A stretch of DNA of 13,359 bases from CAMBDS01 sp964355675 (GTDB lineage: Bacteria; Electryoneota; AABM5-125-24; Hatepunaeales; Hatepunaeaceae). Shown here one piece after another: positions 7,279 through 13,359 of the stretch. The notes under the pieces were generated by a model, which made no database searches, was not told the DNA's origin, and worked only from the letters and a program-made list of their open reading frames with translations. The DNA lies in contig CAYHEC010000058.1 of the NCBI GenBank assembly GCA_964355675.1, positions 1 to 13,359 of the forward strand, written 5' to 3'. A program made the position numbers and the translations under genes. Within the stretch, counting starts at the first letter, position 1, and each line of letters begins with the position of its first letter.

Positions 7279-7815
7279 TTAATTGTAAAACCAATAACTT
7301 ACAACAACACTCATCGAAAGCGTATCTTGAACCCTCGTGTCGCCTGCCATGTGGTAGATCAACGGGACATCATATCCATCGAACACCGAGACCTTGATCT
7401 GTTTATGGTATTGACGCGCCCCGGAATGAACGAACCGGCTGTTTGTGAGGGTTACATATTCGACTGTGGTCAATACTTTGTAGATTACACCGCTGACGCC
7501 GGTTTCGGTGCGAACCATCGCATTCAAGTCGTCAAGATCATCCACCTTACCACTATCATTTCCCTCAAGACCGATTAAATTCGGCGCGGTCATGTCGATC
7601 AATCTCTTCTGATTGGCAGTATCTGTAGATGCTTCATCGTAATAATATTGCGATAGCTGTTCGACATGAGAGGTCAGCACAGCCAGCCCCTCCATACGAA
7701 AACGGTCGAAATCGAGTGATGAACTTATATAATTATCTGAACGGTAAAAGTTTAACGAGATAACTGATACCATTATCAGTGCGAAGAGTGTCAGAAGTGA
7801 CTGCCCCATATTCAT
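7279..7815 (-). CDS. Minor prepilin, PilV/GspI-like, Gly-Gln N-terminus
   Basis: A 178-residue protein beginning MNMGQSLLTLFALIMVSVIS, one membrane-spanning helix (about 6-22) at the extreme N-terminus and a soluble remainder. Cleavage after G4 would again expose Gln at +1, as in the major pilin, with no Glu at +5. The middle of the protein has a Tyr-rich helix (QLSQYYYDE) and the C-terminal half alternates hydrophobic and polar residues (KQIKVSVFDGYDV), suggesting beta strands like those of minor pilins. An internal ATG at 7809 would give MGQS directly; I kept the first ATG because a GGGGG run sits about 9 nt upstream of it. The gene follows pilB by 4 bp and ends just before the tandem repeats. 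Assignment to PilV/GspI is weak; prepilin-like is better supported. Confidence 0.68.
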   Translation of the reverse strand: MNMGQSLLTLFALIMVSVISLNFYRSDNYISSSLDFDRFRMEGLAVLTSHVEQLSQYYYDEASTDTANQKRLIDMTAPNLIGLEGNDSGKVDDLDDLNAMVRTETGVSGVIYKVLTTVEYVTLTNSRFVHSGARQYHKQIKVSVFDGYDVPLIYHMAGDTRVQDTLSMSVVVSYWFYN

Positions 7816-7819
7816 TGTT

Positions 7820-9640
7820 TCACACCCCCGATACTACGCGTTTGACTTCTTCAACGGTTGTCAAACCAGTTAAAACGTTTTCACGAGCGCTACCTAATAA
7901 CGTTTTCATACCGTCGGCAATTGCCTGCTTGCGGAGTCCCTCTTCATTGATGTTACTGCCAGCCTCGAAGATCATTCGACGAATTTGCGGGGTAAAGTAA
8001 AGGGTTTCATGGATGGCAAGACGACCTTTGTAACCTCCATGGCAGTGATCGCAACCAACCGACTCGTAGAAAACGAAATTCTCAATTTCTGAAAGCGAAA
8101 AGCCGAGACTCAGTGCAAAATCGACGGATAGGTTTGCCATGGGACGCTTACAACTGTCACACAATCGTCTCATCAGGCGTTGAGCAATTATGATGTTGAT
8201 TGCGTAAGCGATAAGAAAAGTTTCGATTCCCATTTTATAGAGCCGGGAAATGGCGCTCGGAGCATCGTTAGTGTGAAGAGTCGAAAAGGTTAAATGCCCG
8301 GTGTTTGCCAGTTTAATTGCCATTTCGCCTGTTTCACGATCTCGAATCTCCCCCACCATCACTACGTCGGGATCGTGGCGGAGAATTGAACGAAGAGCTT
8401 GATCGAAATTCATCTTGTGACCGATTTTCAATTGTCGGACTCCAGGAATGATGTACTCAACGGGATCCTCAATAGTCAGTATATTGATTTCCGGACGGAC
8501 GATATGGCTTAGGGCCGCAATCAGAGTTGTCGATTTTCCACTTCCGGTCGGCCCCGTAACGATTACCATCCCCTGCGGTTGTCCGATTGCCTTCACAAAC
8601 ATCTCCCGTGCAGAGCCTCTGAAGCCAAGTTTGTCCAGATCGGTAATGACCTGTCGGTCATCGAGAATACGGATGACAATAGACTCGAATTTGTGATTAT
8701 ATTCGCTACCGACAATCGGCATTATCGATACTCTGAAGCGGATATCGTGACCGTTGATCTTCCGTTGAATGTAGCCATCCTGTGCAATTTCACGCTCAAA
8801 TCGATCGACATTCTTGGTACGATCCTTCAAGACAGCGGCAATGGCTTCGGGACGAACGCCTTCCTGTCGTAGCCAAGGACGTAACATTCCATCGATTCGA
8901 AACAGCACTTCTGTCGAACTGCCCGAAGAGGGATATACATGAATATCGCTTGCCCCCAACCTTACGGCTTCGATCAGCATTCCTTCAGCGAGATTGACAT
9001 AAATACTCTTCGTGATCTCGGCTTCGATAAGCGCTTCATCGAACTCCTCCTCGATGTCTTCGATCTCGGTGACATCGGTATCCGTCGTCTCAAGTTCTTT
9101 CAGGTAGCGGTTTTCAGGTGGAAAAATCTTATCGATCAGGCTTGAAATATCGGTATATCGTGCGTATAGTACGTCGTAAAGCTGTATTCTCATAGCTCTG
9201 GCAATGACCGGAATCATAGAATCGGTAGGATCGGCGGCAATGAATATCAGTCGGCGGTTATCGGGTTCATCATACCTGAATGGAAGGATCTTCTTGCTGA
9301 CCATATAGTCGCGCGTCGTTATGTTAACGCCCTCCAGAGCCTTCTTAATGAATTCAATCTGTACCTCTTGAGGCTTTTTTATCTGAAGATCAACTGTTTC
9401 GAAACCATAAACACCAGCAACATATTGAAATATCATATCATGATTTAACTTAAAATCATCAACCAGGATCTGGGCAAGGTTCTTTCGGCTCGACAGGTCG
9501 GGCCTGATCGATCCCGACTTTTCTTTTACCCTCAGGGCCTTCTCTATTGTGTCGGACTCGACCAGACCATCACGAATTAGCGCCAAACCGAGGCGATCGT
9601 TCAAGTTGCTTATTGGAGCCATTCTTGATACTGCATCCAT
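7820..9640 (-). CDS. pilB: PilB/GspE-type pilus assembly ATPase
   Basis: A 606-residue secretion ATPase, the motor for pilus extension. The N-terminal region (about 12-85) starts DRLGLALIRDGLVESDTIEKAL, resembling the first MshEN motif. The catalytic half has Walker A GPTGSGKST at 363-371, an intact Asp box TIEDPVEY, Walker B DPDVVMVGEIRD and the His box TGHLTFSTLHT. A zinc-binding tetracysteine (C494, C497, C530, C533) matches the CxxC...CxxC element found in PilB and GspE but absent from PilT. It overlaps neither neighbour: 2 bp separate it from pilC and 4 bp from the next prepilin gene. Assembly rather than retraction is supported by the zinc motif and the long N-terminal domain. Confidence 0.95.
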   Translation of the reverse strand: MDAVSRMAPISNLNDRLGLALIRDGLVESDTIEKALRVKEKSGSIRPDLSSRKNLAQILVDDFKLNHDMIFQYVAGVYGFETVDLQIKKPQEVQIEFIKKALEGVNITTRDYMVSKKILPFRYDEPDNRRLIFIAADPTDSMIPVIARAMRIQLYDVLYARYTDISSLIDKIFPPENRYLKELETTDTDVTEIEDIEEEFDEALIEAEITKSIYVNLAEGMLIEAVRLGASDIHVYPSSGSSTEVLFRIDGMLRPWLRQEGVRPEAIAAVLKDRTKNVDRFEREIAQDGYIQRKINGHDIRFRVSIMPIVGSEYNHKFESIVIRILDDRQVITDLDKLGFRGSAREMFVKAIGQPQGMVIVTGPTGSGKSTTLIAALSHIVRPEINILTIEDPVEYIIPGVRQLKIGHKMNFDQALRSILRHDPDVVMVGEIRDRETGEMAIKLANTGHLTFSTLHTNDAPSAISRLYKMGIETFLIAYAINIIIAQRLMRRLCDSCKRPMANLSVDFALSLGFSLSEIENFVFYESVGCDHCHGGYKGRLAIHETLYFTPQIRRMIFEAGSNINEEGLRKQAIADGMKTLLGSARENVLTGLTTVEEVKRVVSGV

Positions 9641-9642
9641 CG

Positions 9643-10977
9643 CTATAACCCTTTAGGTCGAATTGTGGCGGTTTCGGCAGAAATCAAGGTCAATGCCGTC
9701 ATCACGATCATTATGATTAACGCAATCACTATCTGAACCAAATCGACGACGTTCTTCATTTTATAGGAAGTTTCTTTTTCGTAGTAATTTGCAAGTTGCA
9801 ACGCTGATTGCTTAATCGTTCCTGTCTCGGCTCCGGAGTGAAATCGAGCGAGGGCAGTCTTGGTAAAAACGCCGGAAGCTTCGAACGCCTCAACCAAACC
9901 GGTACCTTTGGAAAGCATCATAGGTATAGATATTGTTTTTATGCACATTTCCATATATTTATTTCCACATGCTTCAGCGGCGAGTCGAATCGCATTCACA
10001 TTCTCGCCAGCGCCACTGTAGAGCGAGTAAAAAACACGACAGAAGATTTCTATTGTTGTTTTATGAATTAATGAACCGATAATCGGGATCTTCAAAATGA
10101 ATTTGTCGATCAACAGTTTAACCGCTGATTGTCTCATCCCAATGACCGTCACAATCGCCAAGAGAATTGTTGATGATATGATTACCCAGACATTATCGGT
10201 CAGGAAATCACTGATCCTTAAGGTGGTTTTGGTCATTGGAGGCAGTTCTATCTTCATTCTTTCAAACAGTTTGGCGGTTTGGGGGAATATATAACCGATG
10301 TAGAAAAGTACAGCTCCAAACAAGATGAGCAGTGTGAACATAGGCATTATCAAAGCACTGCGAATGCTCTTCCTGAACTCCAAATTCCGCTCAAGAAAGA
10401 CTGCGGTACTCTCATAAATATGGACCATGTTGCCACTTTTCGAGGCTAGACCCAGCATACGCGCCGCAAATTTTCCTAAGACGGCTTCCTGCCTTACAAA
10501 TGCCTCTTCTGAATCTTTGCCTTGATTGAGATCGGATAGAATTTGTCGCACAGAGTTTCGCAACGTATTGTTCTCAATATCGTTTACAAGAAGTTGAAGG
10601 ATGTCGTTGAACGGCAATTTTTCACGCAACATGTCGGCGCTTACCCGGATGAAAGTGACAATATCGGACACTGGTGGTTTAAGAAGGAAGGAAAATCGTT
10701 TTGGTCGAATCCAATGAGTATGATAACCGAGCTTTTCAAGCGCCAGTGAGAGGTCATCCCTTGAAAAAGCTTTCTGCTCACCGAGAAAAGGTTTTTCGTT
10801 ATCCTTTTGGATTTTGTAAAGGTAGGCTCGACGTTTTTCGATGCGAGTGACAGTAAGATGACGCGAGGTTGCCAGCGACTCGATTCGCTTCCGAGCATTA
10901 GAAAGGGAGTCACTCTCAATAACTCCCTGTACCGTTTTGCCGTTTAGGGCAATTCCTTCGAAGCGAAAATCTGGCAT
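9643..10977 (-). CDS. pilC: PilC/GspF-type inner-membrane platform protein
   Basis: A 444-residue protein with the GspF/PilC plan. The N-terminal cytoplasmic region (1-100) opens with the family-like FRFEGIALNGKTVQG segment. The first T2SSF domain (about 103-230) contains the AASKSGN-type region and a membrane helix at 207-231; a second helix lies at 264-281. The second T2SSF domain (about 305-430) carries the HSGAETG motif, equivalent to the family GE-x-G signature, and a final helix at 411-433. PilC forms the membrane platform on which the ATPases act to add or remove pilins. The PilB gene follows after 2 bp, so the two are translationally close. The ATG has no strong ribosome-binding site. 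Length is slightly above the usual 400 or so because of the extended N-terminus. Confidence 0.94.
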   Translation of the reverse strand: MPDFRFEGIALNGKTVQGVIESDSLSNARKRIESLATSRHLTVTRIEKRRAYLYKIQKDNEKPFLGEQKAFSRDDLSLALEKLGYHTHWIRPKRFSFLLKPPVSDIVTFIRVSADMLREKLPFNDILQLLVNDIENNTLRNSVRQILSDLNQGKDSEEAFVRQEAVLGKFAARMLGLASKSGNMVHIYESTAVFLERNLEFRKSIRSALIMPMFTLLILFGAVLFYIGYIFPQTAKLFERMKIELPPMTKTTLRISDFLTDNVWVIISSTILLAIVTVIGMRQSAVKLLIDKFILKIPIIGSLIHKTTIEIFCRVFYSLYSGAGENVNAIRLAAEACGNKYMEMCIKTISIPMMLSKGTGLVEAFEASGVFTKTALARFHSGAETGTIKQSALQLANYYEKETSYKMKNVVDLVQIVIALIIMIVMTALTLISAETATIRPKGL

Positions 10978-11014
10978 TGGATTGAATCTGGTTAAAGGAT
11001 GGCAAGATTTTCAG

Positions 11015-11048
11015 ACCAGGAGGCAGCCCGCGAAAACTGCCTCCTGGT
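11015..11048 (-). terminator. Hairpin after the pilin gene (attenuator or mRNA stabiliser)
   Basis: Perfect 12-bp inverted repeat (11015-11026 with 11037-11048) around a 10-nt loop, starting about 23 nt after the pilin stop codon. The minus-strand continuation is CTGAAAATC with no U-tract, so it is not a standard intrinsic terminator. A stem in this place typically stabilises the 3' end of an abundant pilin message or lowers read-through into the next gene. Confidence 0.6.
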
Positions 11049-11071
11049 AATGAAAGAGCGACATGAAACGA

Positions 11072-11512
11072 TCAATTCAGAATACCGGCAGTAATCGTAG
11101 TAGGTGTTACTACCGCCGAGGCCATCACCAGATTAGTACCGTCCCGACCCAACTCTGTGCCGTATCCAATGATATAAATCTCTTGGTCGGCGGCGCTGAT
11201 GGTGATCGCGCCAACTGGAACTGCGGTCACCAAAGTCGTGACAGCCGCACCAGAAACCCGGTATCCGCCGTTAGCATTGGTCTGGTCTAAACTACCGAGC
11301 GTGAAGCCATTAAAGTCGTTACCTCCTCCACCCATAGTGACTGGTTTCTTGAAGAACTGCTGTGCTTTGGATGCAAGTTGTGTCAAATCTGCAGTGACGG
11401 CGTCACGGTTGGCGTCGATTGCGTTACTCGAGAACATGTTGATTCCAACGGCAACTGCAATACCGATGATGATCACACCGAGAACGATAAGAAGAAGTTG
11501 TTGCTGACCCAT
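11072..11512 (-). CDS. Major pilin-like prepilin with atypical Gly-Gln N-terminus
   Basis: A 146-residue protein starting MGQQQLLLIVLGVIIIGIAV: a two-residue leader ending in Gly, then a hydrophobic helix (about 5-27) and a small, Gly/Ala/Thr/Val-rich body. This is the shape of a type IV pilin cut after G2. Processing there would leave Gln at +1 and Leu at +5 instead of the usual Phe/Met and Glu. The body has a glycine run (GGGGND near 60-65) and no cysteines, so there is no classical C-terminal disulfide loop. It is the first gene after the sigma-54 promoter and is followed by a strong hairpin, both consistent with high expression as the main subunit. PilC and PilB genes come next. The fold and the major-subunit role are inferred from context and the N-terminus; I cannot assign a named pilin family. 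Confidence 0.78.
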   Translation of the reverse strand: MGQQQLLLIVLGVIIIGIAVAVGINMFSSNAIDANRDAVTADLTQLASKAQQFFKKPVTMGGGGNDFNGFTLGSLDQTNANGGYRVSGAAVTTLVTAVPVGAITISAADQEIYIIGYGTELGRDGTNLVMASAVVTPTTITAGILN

Positions 11513-11612
11513 TGTTTTCTCTCTTACTAAAGGATGGTTGTTTGATTGTTAAGCCAGCGCATCGAATGAATTTTGTTTGACACTGGCATTGATTAGTTTC
11601 GAAATAGGATAA

Positions 11613-11628
11613 AGCAACAGGCGTGCCA
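11613..11628 (-). promoter_or_regulatory. Sigma-54 (-24/-12) promoter of the pilin operon
   Basis: Read on the minus strand this is TGGCAC-GCCTG-TTGCT, a full match to the sigma-54 consensus TGGCAC-N5-TTGCW with the correct spacing of the GG and GC pairs. The predicted start is near 11602, giving a leader of about 90 nt before the pilin ATG at 11512. The gene just upstream encodes a sigma-54 activator with an intact GAFTGA loop, so promoter and activator fit together. Confidence 0.88.
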
Positions 11629-11680
11629 AAATATATGACAAGATAAATCAATGTCATAGAAATATTGCCTTTCAAGTATG

Positions 11681-11695
11681 TAAAGCGTGACTTTA
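11681..11695. promoter_or_regulatory. Upstream activator dyad, proximal copy
   Basis: The perfect dyad TAAAG-CGTGA-CTTTA. The half-sites are identical to those at 11702-11716 while the 5-bp spacers differ, which is what selection on a protein-contacted palindrome would leave. Its centre is about 86 bp upstream of the expected transcription start of the pilin operon. Confidence 0.62.
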
Positions 11696-11701
11696 ATACT
11701 C

Positions 11702-11716
11702 TAAAGGGTTTCTTTA
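11702..11716. promoter_or_regulatory. Upstream activator dyad, distal copy
   Basis: The perfect dyad TAAAG-GGTTT-CTTTA. It has the same half-sites and spacer length as the copy at 11681-11695, with centres 21 bp (two helical turns) apart. The centre lies about 107 bp upstream of the expected sigma-54 start site, within the usual range for NtrC-family enhancer sites. Binding by the adjacent response regulator is inferred. Confidence 0.62.
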
Positions 11717-11876
11717 ATGTCTGGGATAGAAAGAAGAAAATTGGAAGGTGTTTGCATGCTGAGGCTGGGTCAGAGTTATAAGGAAGGTAAAGGGGGTTCT
11801 ATACCCGGTCGATGCATAGGGGTGTATTGGGAGAAACGGATACTGAGCGCCGTTTTACCGAGATGGGTTACTTGTC

Positions 11877-13256
11877 TTATTTACTTTTTAAATCATACTT
11901 CCTCATCATCTCATAGAATCGTTGGGGAGTCACTTTCGCTGTCAATGCTGATAGTGTGACATTCCCATTGAAACGACTTAGCAAGGATGTGATGTAATTT
12001 TTTTCGAACGTCTCGATGTGTTTCTTTCTCGCACCAGCCAAGTCATCGGGTGTGTCAAGTAGTACTTGATTGACCTCCGGACTCTTCAAATCGGAAAAGT
12101 CTTCTTCTCTAAGAACATCCGATCGATTTAGAATCAATGCTCTTGAAATCGAGTTTTTCAGTTCACGAACATTTCCGGGCCATTCATATTGGCACAGCAA
12201 GGCAATTGTCTGATTTTTCATGGTGGGAAGCGGTCGATTCAACTCCTTGCACTTATCCGAAATAAAATGCTCGGCCAAACGGGGGATGTCATCGACGCGA
12301 TCTCTTAGTGGTGGGATTTTTATCGTGATGACATTCAACCGGTGAAAAAGATCAGATCGGAATTCCCCATTTTTCGCTTGAGCGGCAAGATCGGAATTGG
12401 TTGCGGCAATGATTCGACAATGAAGCGGAATAGCTTTCTGCCCTCCAACACGGCGAAATTCGCGTTCTTGAAGTACACGAAGAAGTTTTTGTTGGAGACC
12501 GGACGAAATTCCACCTATTTCGTCAAGAAATATCGTACCATCACCGGCAAGTTCGAATTGACCCGGTTTCTGCTGTGCGGCTCCAGTAAAGGCTCCTTTT
12601 TCATGACCAAAAAGCTCACTCTCAATCAGAGTGTCTGTCAGCGCAGTCATATTCAAGGCGACATAGGGAGAAGACGCTTGATCTGAAAAATCGTGGACTT
12701 GACGCGCAACGAGTTCCTTACCAGTCCCACTCTCACCTAAAATCAGGACGTTTGTGTTGTTTGGAGTCTTCGATACCGCGCCAATGATCTTATAGACCTC
12801 TATCATAGAGGGACTCGATCCGATCATCCCGAACCTGCTTGATTCGGTAAACAGCCTCAATTTCGAAGGTTTAAGACTCCGAAATGAATGTTCCTCAACC
12901 CATCTGGAAATGATTTTGCCGATATTGATGAGATCAAGGGGCTTTGTAAGATAATCCTTGGCTCCCAACCTGATAGCCTTCACAGTCGTTTCCATCGAAC
13001 TGTAGCCTGTCATCATAATTACGGGAACATCGAGACCGTTTTTCTTTATCTCCTCCAAGACTTCGAGACCGTCCAGACCTGGCATATTAATATCGAGTAT
13101 AACTAAATCCGGTTGGCGCTCAATAATCAGATTGATTGCTTGAAGGCTGTCGGTAGTCGTGCTGGTATCGAAACCGTCGATTGTCAGCGCTCTCTGCAAT
13201 ATTTCGCAGATATACGGCTCGTCATCGACGATTAATATGTGTGTTTGTTTAGTCAT
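11877..13256 (-). CDS. Sigma-54-dependent NtrC/PilR-type response regulator
   Basis: A 459-residue three-domain transcription activator of normal family length. The receiver (about 5-120) has acidic residues D11 and D12, phosphoacceptor D55, T83 and K105, all the expected catalytic positions. The AAA+ domain (about 143-370) has Walker A GESGTGKE at 174-181, the sigma-54-contacting loop GAFTGA at 221-226 and Walker B FLDE at 243-246. A Fis-type helix-turn-helix closes the protein (about 425-455). Members of this family are phosphorylated by a partner kinase and then remodel sigma-54 polymerase. It is the first gene of the cluster and lies directly upstream of a consensus sigma-54 promoter serving the pilin, so I infer it controls the pilus genes, as PilR does in Pseudomonas and Myxococcus. 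No histidine kinase is visible. The ATG has no good Shine-Dalgarno sequence. The family call is near certain; the target genes are inferred. Confidence 0.96.
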   Translation of the reverse strand: MTKQTHILIVDDEPYICEILQRALTIDGFDTSTTTDSLQAINLIIERQPDLVILDINMPGLDGLEVLEEIKKNGLDVPVIMMTGYSSMETTVKAIRLGAKDYLTKPLDLINIGKIISRWVEEHSFRSLKPSKLRLFTESSRFGMIGSSPSMIEVYKIIGAVSKTPNNTNVLILGESGTGKELVARQVHDFSDQASSPYVALNMTALTDTLIESELFGHEKGAFTGAAQQKPGQFELAGDGTIFLDEIGGISSGLQQKLLRVLQEREFRRVGGQKAIPLHCRIIAATNSDLAAQAKNGEFRSDLFHRLNVITIKIPPLRDRVDDIPRLAEHFISDKCKELNRPLPTMKNQTIALLCQYEWPGNVRELKNSISRALILNRSDVLREEDFSDLKSPEVNQVLLDTPDDLAGARKKHIETFEKNYITSLLSRFNGNVTLSALTAKVTPQRFYEMMRKYDLKSK

Positions 13257-13303
13257 CTATTTGTAATAAATTTGAGAATATTAACCGAGTAATTGTATCA
13301 TGT
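13257..13303. other. Leader of the response regulator gene
   Basis: A short AT-rich gap between the repeat and the regulator ATG. On the minus strand TACAAT (complement of 13292-13297) could be a -10 element, but no good -35 lies at the right distance. No ribosome-binding site of quality precedes the ATG. Confidence 0.3.
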
Positions 13304-13337
13304 GGGGCGGACAGGAGTGAGTTCGTTGATTTATTCG
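13304..13337 (-). repeat. Inverted copy of the dispersed repeat upstream of the cluster
   Basis: Read on the minus strand, 13319-13337 is CGAATAAATCAACGAACTC, identical over 19 bp to 34-52 at the other end of the window, and it is followed by GTCCGCCC (13305-13312) at the same spacing as the GTCCGCCC of the second copy at 169-176. The repeat may run on to the window end at 13359. Confidence 0.75.
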
Positions 13338-13359
13338 TTCGAGTAGAGATTTGATCCTC

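Larger units (their letters stand above)
11513..11876. other. Intergenic control region between regulator and pilin
   Basis: A 364-bp gene-free stretch holding the two TAAAG-N5-CTTTA dyads and the sigma-54 promoter. The leader has a purine-rich AAGAGAG ribosome-binding site shortly before the pilin ATG. I see no clear intrinsic terminator after the regulator stop codon, and nothing convincing between 11720 and 11876 apart from a single TAAAG half-site at 11788. Confidence 0.7.

Noticed and set aside
7129..7578. Plus-strand open frames over the tandem repeats
   Set aside because: They are made by the 44-bp period crossing the frame and by the antisense of the 178-residue prepilin; no ribosome-binding site or protein-like composition.
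196..11512. Type II secretion system instead of a pilus
   Set aside because: A PilT-type ATPase with the AIRN motif is present, along with a PilM-like actin fold; type II systems have a single ATPase and no retraction motor. The GspL-like fusion alone does not outweigh this.
11788..11802. Third activator dyad starting TAAAG
   Set aside because: Only the first half-site matches; the second half is TCTAT instead of CTTTA.

Overview
The window holds one compact type IV pilus (or closely related type IV filament) gene cluster. All ten convincing genes lie on the minus strand, so the locus reads from high to low coordinates. The organism is probably an uncultured diderm bacterium: there is a secretin for an outer membrane and a sigma-54 regulatory system. 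The moderate GC content, the short single-N-domain secretin, a DUF4900-like pilin and the dispersed hairpin-forming repeats suggest to me an FCB-type candidate phylum (Zixibacteria-like). That placement is a guess from style, not from a search.

Layout in transcription order: (1) an NtrC/PilR-type sigma-54 response regulator (13256-11877). (2) A 364-bp control region carrying two identical TAAAG-N5-CTTTA dyads 21 bp apart and a consensus sigma-54 -24/-12 promoter. (3) A small abundant-type pilin (11512-11072), followed by a 12-bp-stem hairpin. (4) The PilC/GspF platform protein (10977-9643). (5) The PilB/GspE assembly ATPase (9640-7820). (6) A minor prepilin (7815-7279). (7) A 234-bp gap with three perfect 44-bp tandem hairpin repeats. 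(8) A PilW/GspJ-like minor prepilin with a TTG start (7044-6403). (9) A PilX/GspK-like prepilin with a DUF4900-like body (6398-5142). (10) A PilT-type ATPase (5136-3898). (11) A PilM protein fused to PilN (3890-2346). (12) A PilO protein fused to a PilP-like domain (2336-1416). (13) A short secretin (1413-196). Spacings from gene 9 to the secretin are 2 to 9 bp, so these genes look co-transcribed.

Working model: the response regulator, once phosphorylated, binds the paired dyads and opens the sigma-54 promoter to express pilin, with lower read-through past the hairpin into the machine genes. PilB and PilT power extension and retraction on PilC. The PilM-PilN and PilO-PilP fusions form a reduced alignment complex that links the cytoplasmic ring to the secretin. 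No prepilin peptidase and no sensor histidine kinase are encoded in the window.

Unusual points: none of the four pilin-like proteins has the canonical Phe/Met(+1)...Glu(+5) start, and two begin with Gly-Gln. The alignment subcomplex is built from two fusion genes. The PilT-like ATPase has Ala-Ser where the Asp box normally has Glu-Asp. The cluster is bracketed by inverted copies of a dispersed repeat at the two window ends, and a repeat module is shared with the tandem array inside the operon.
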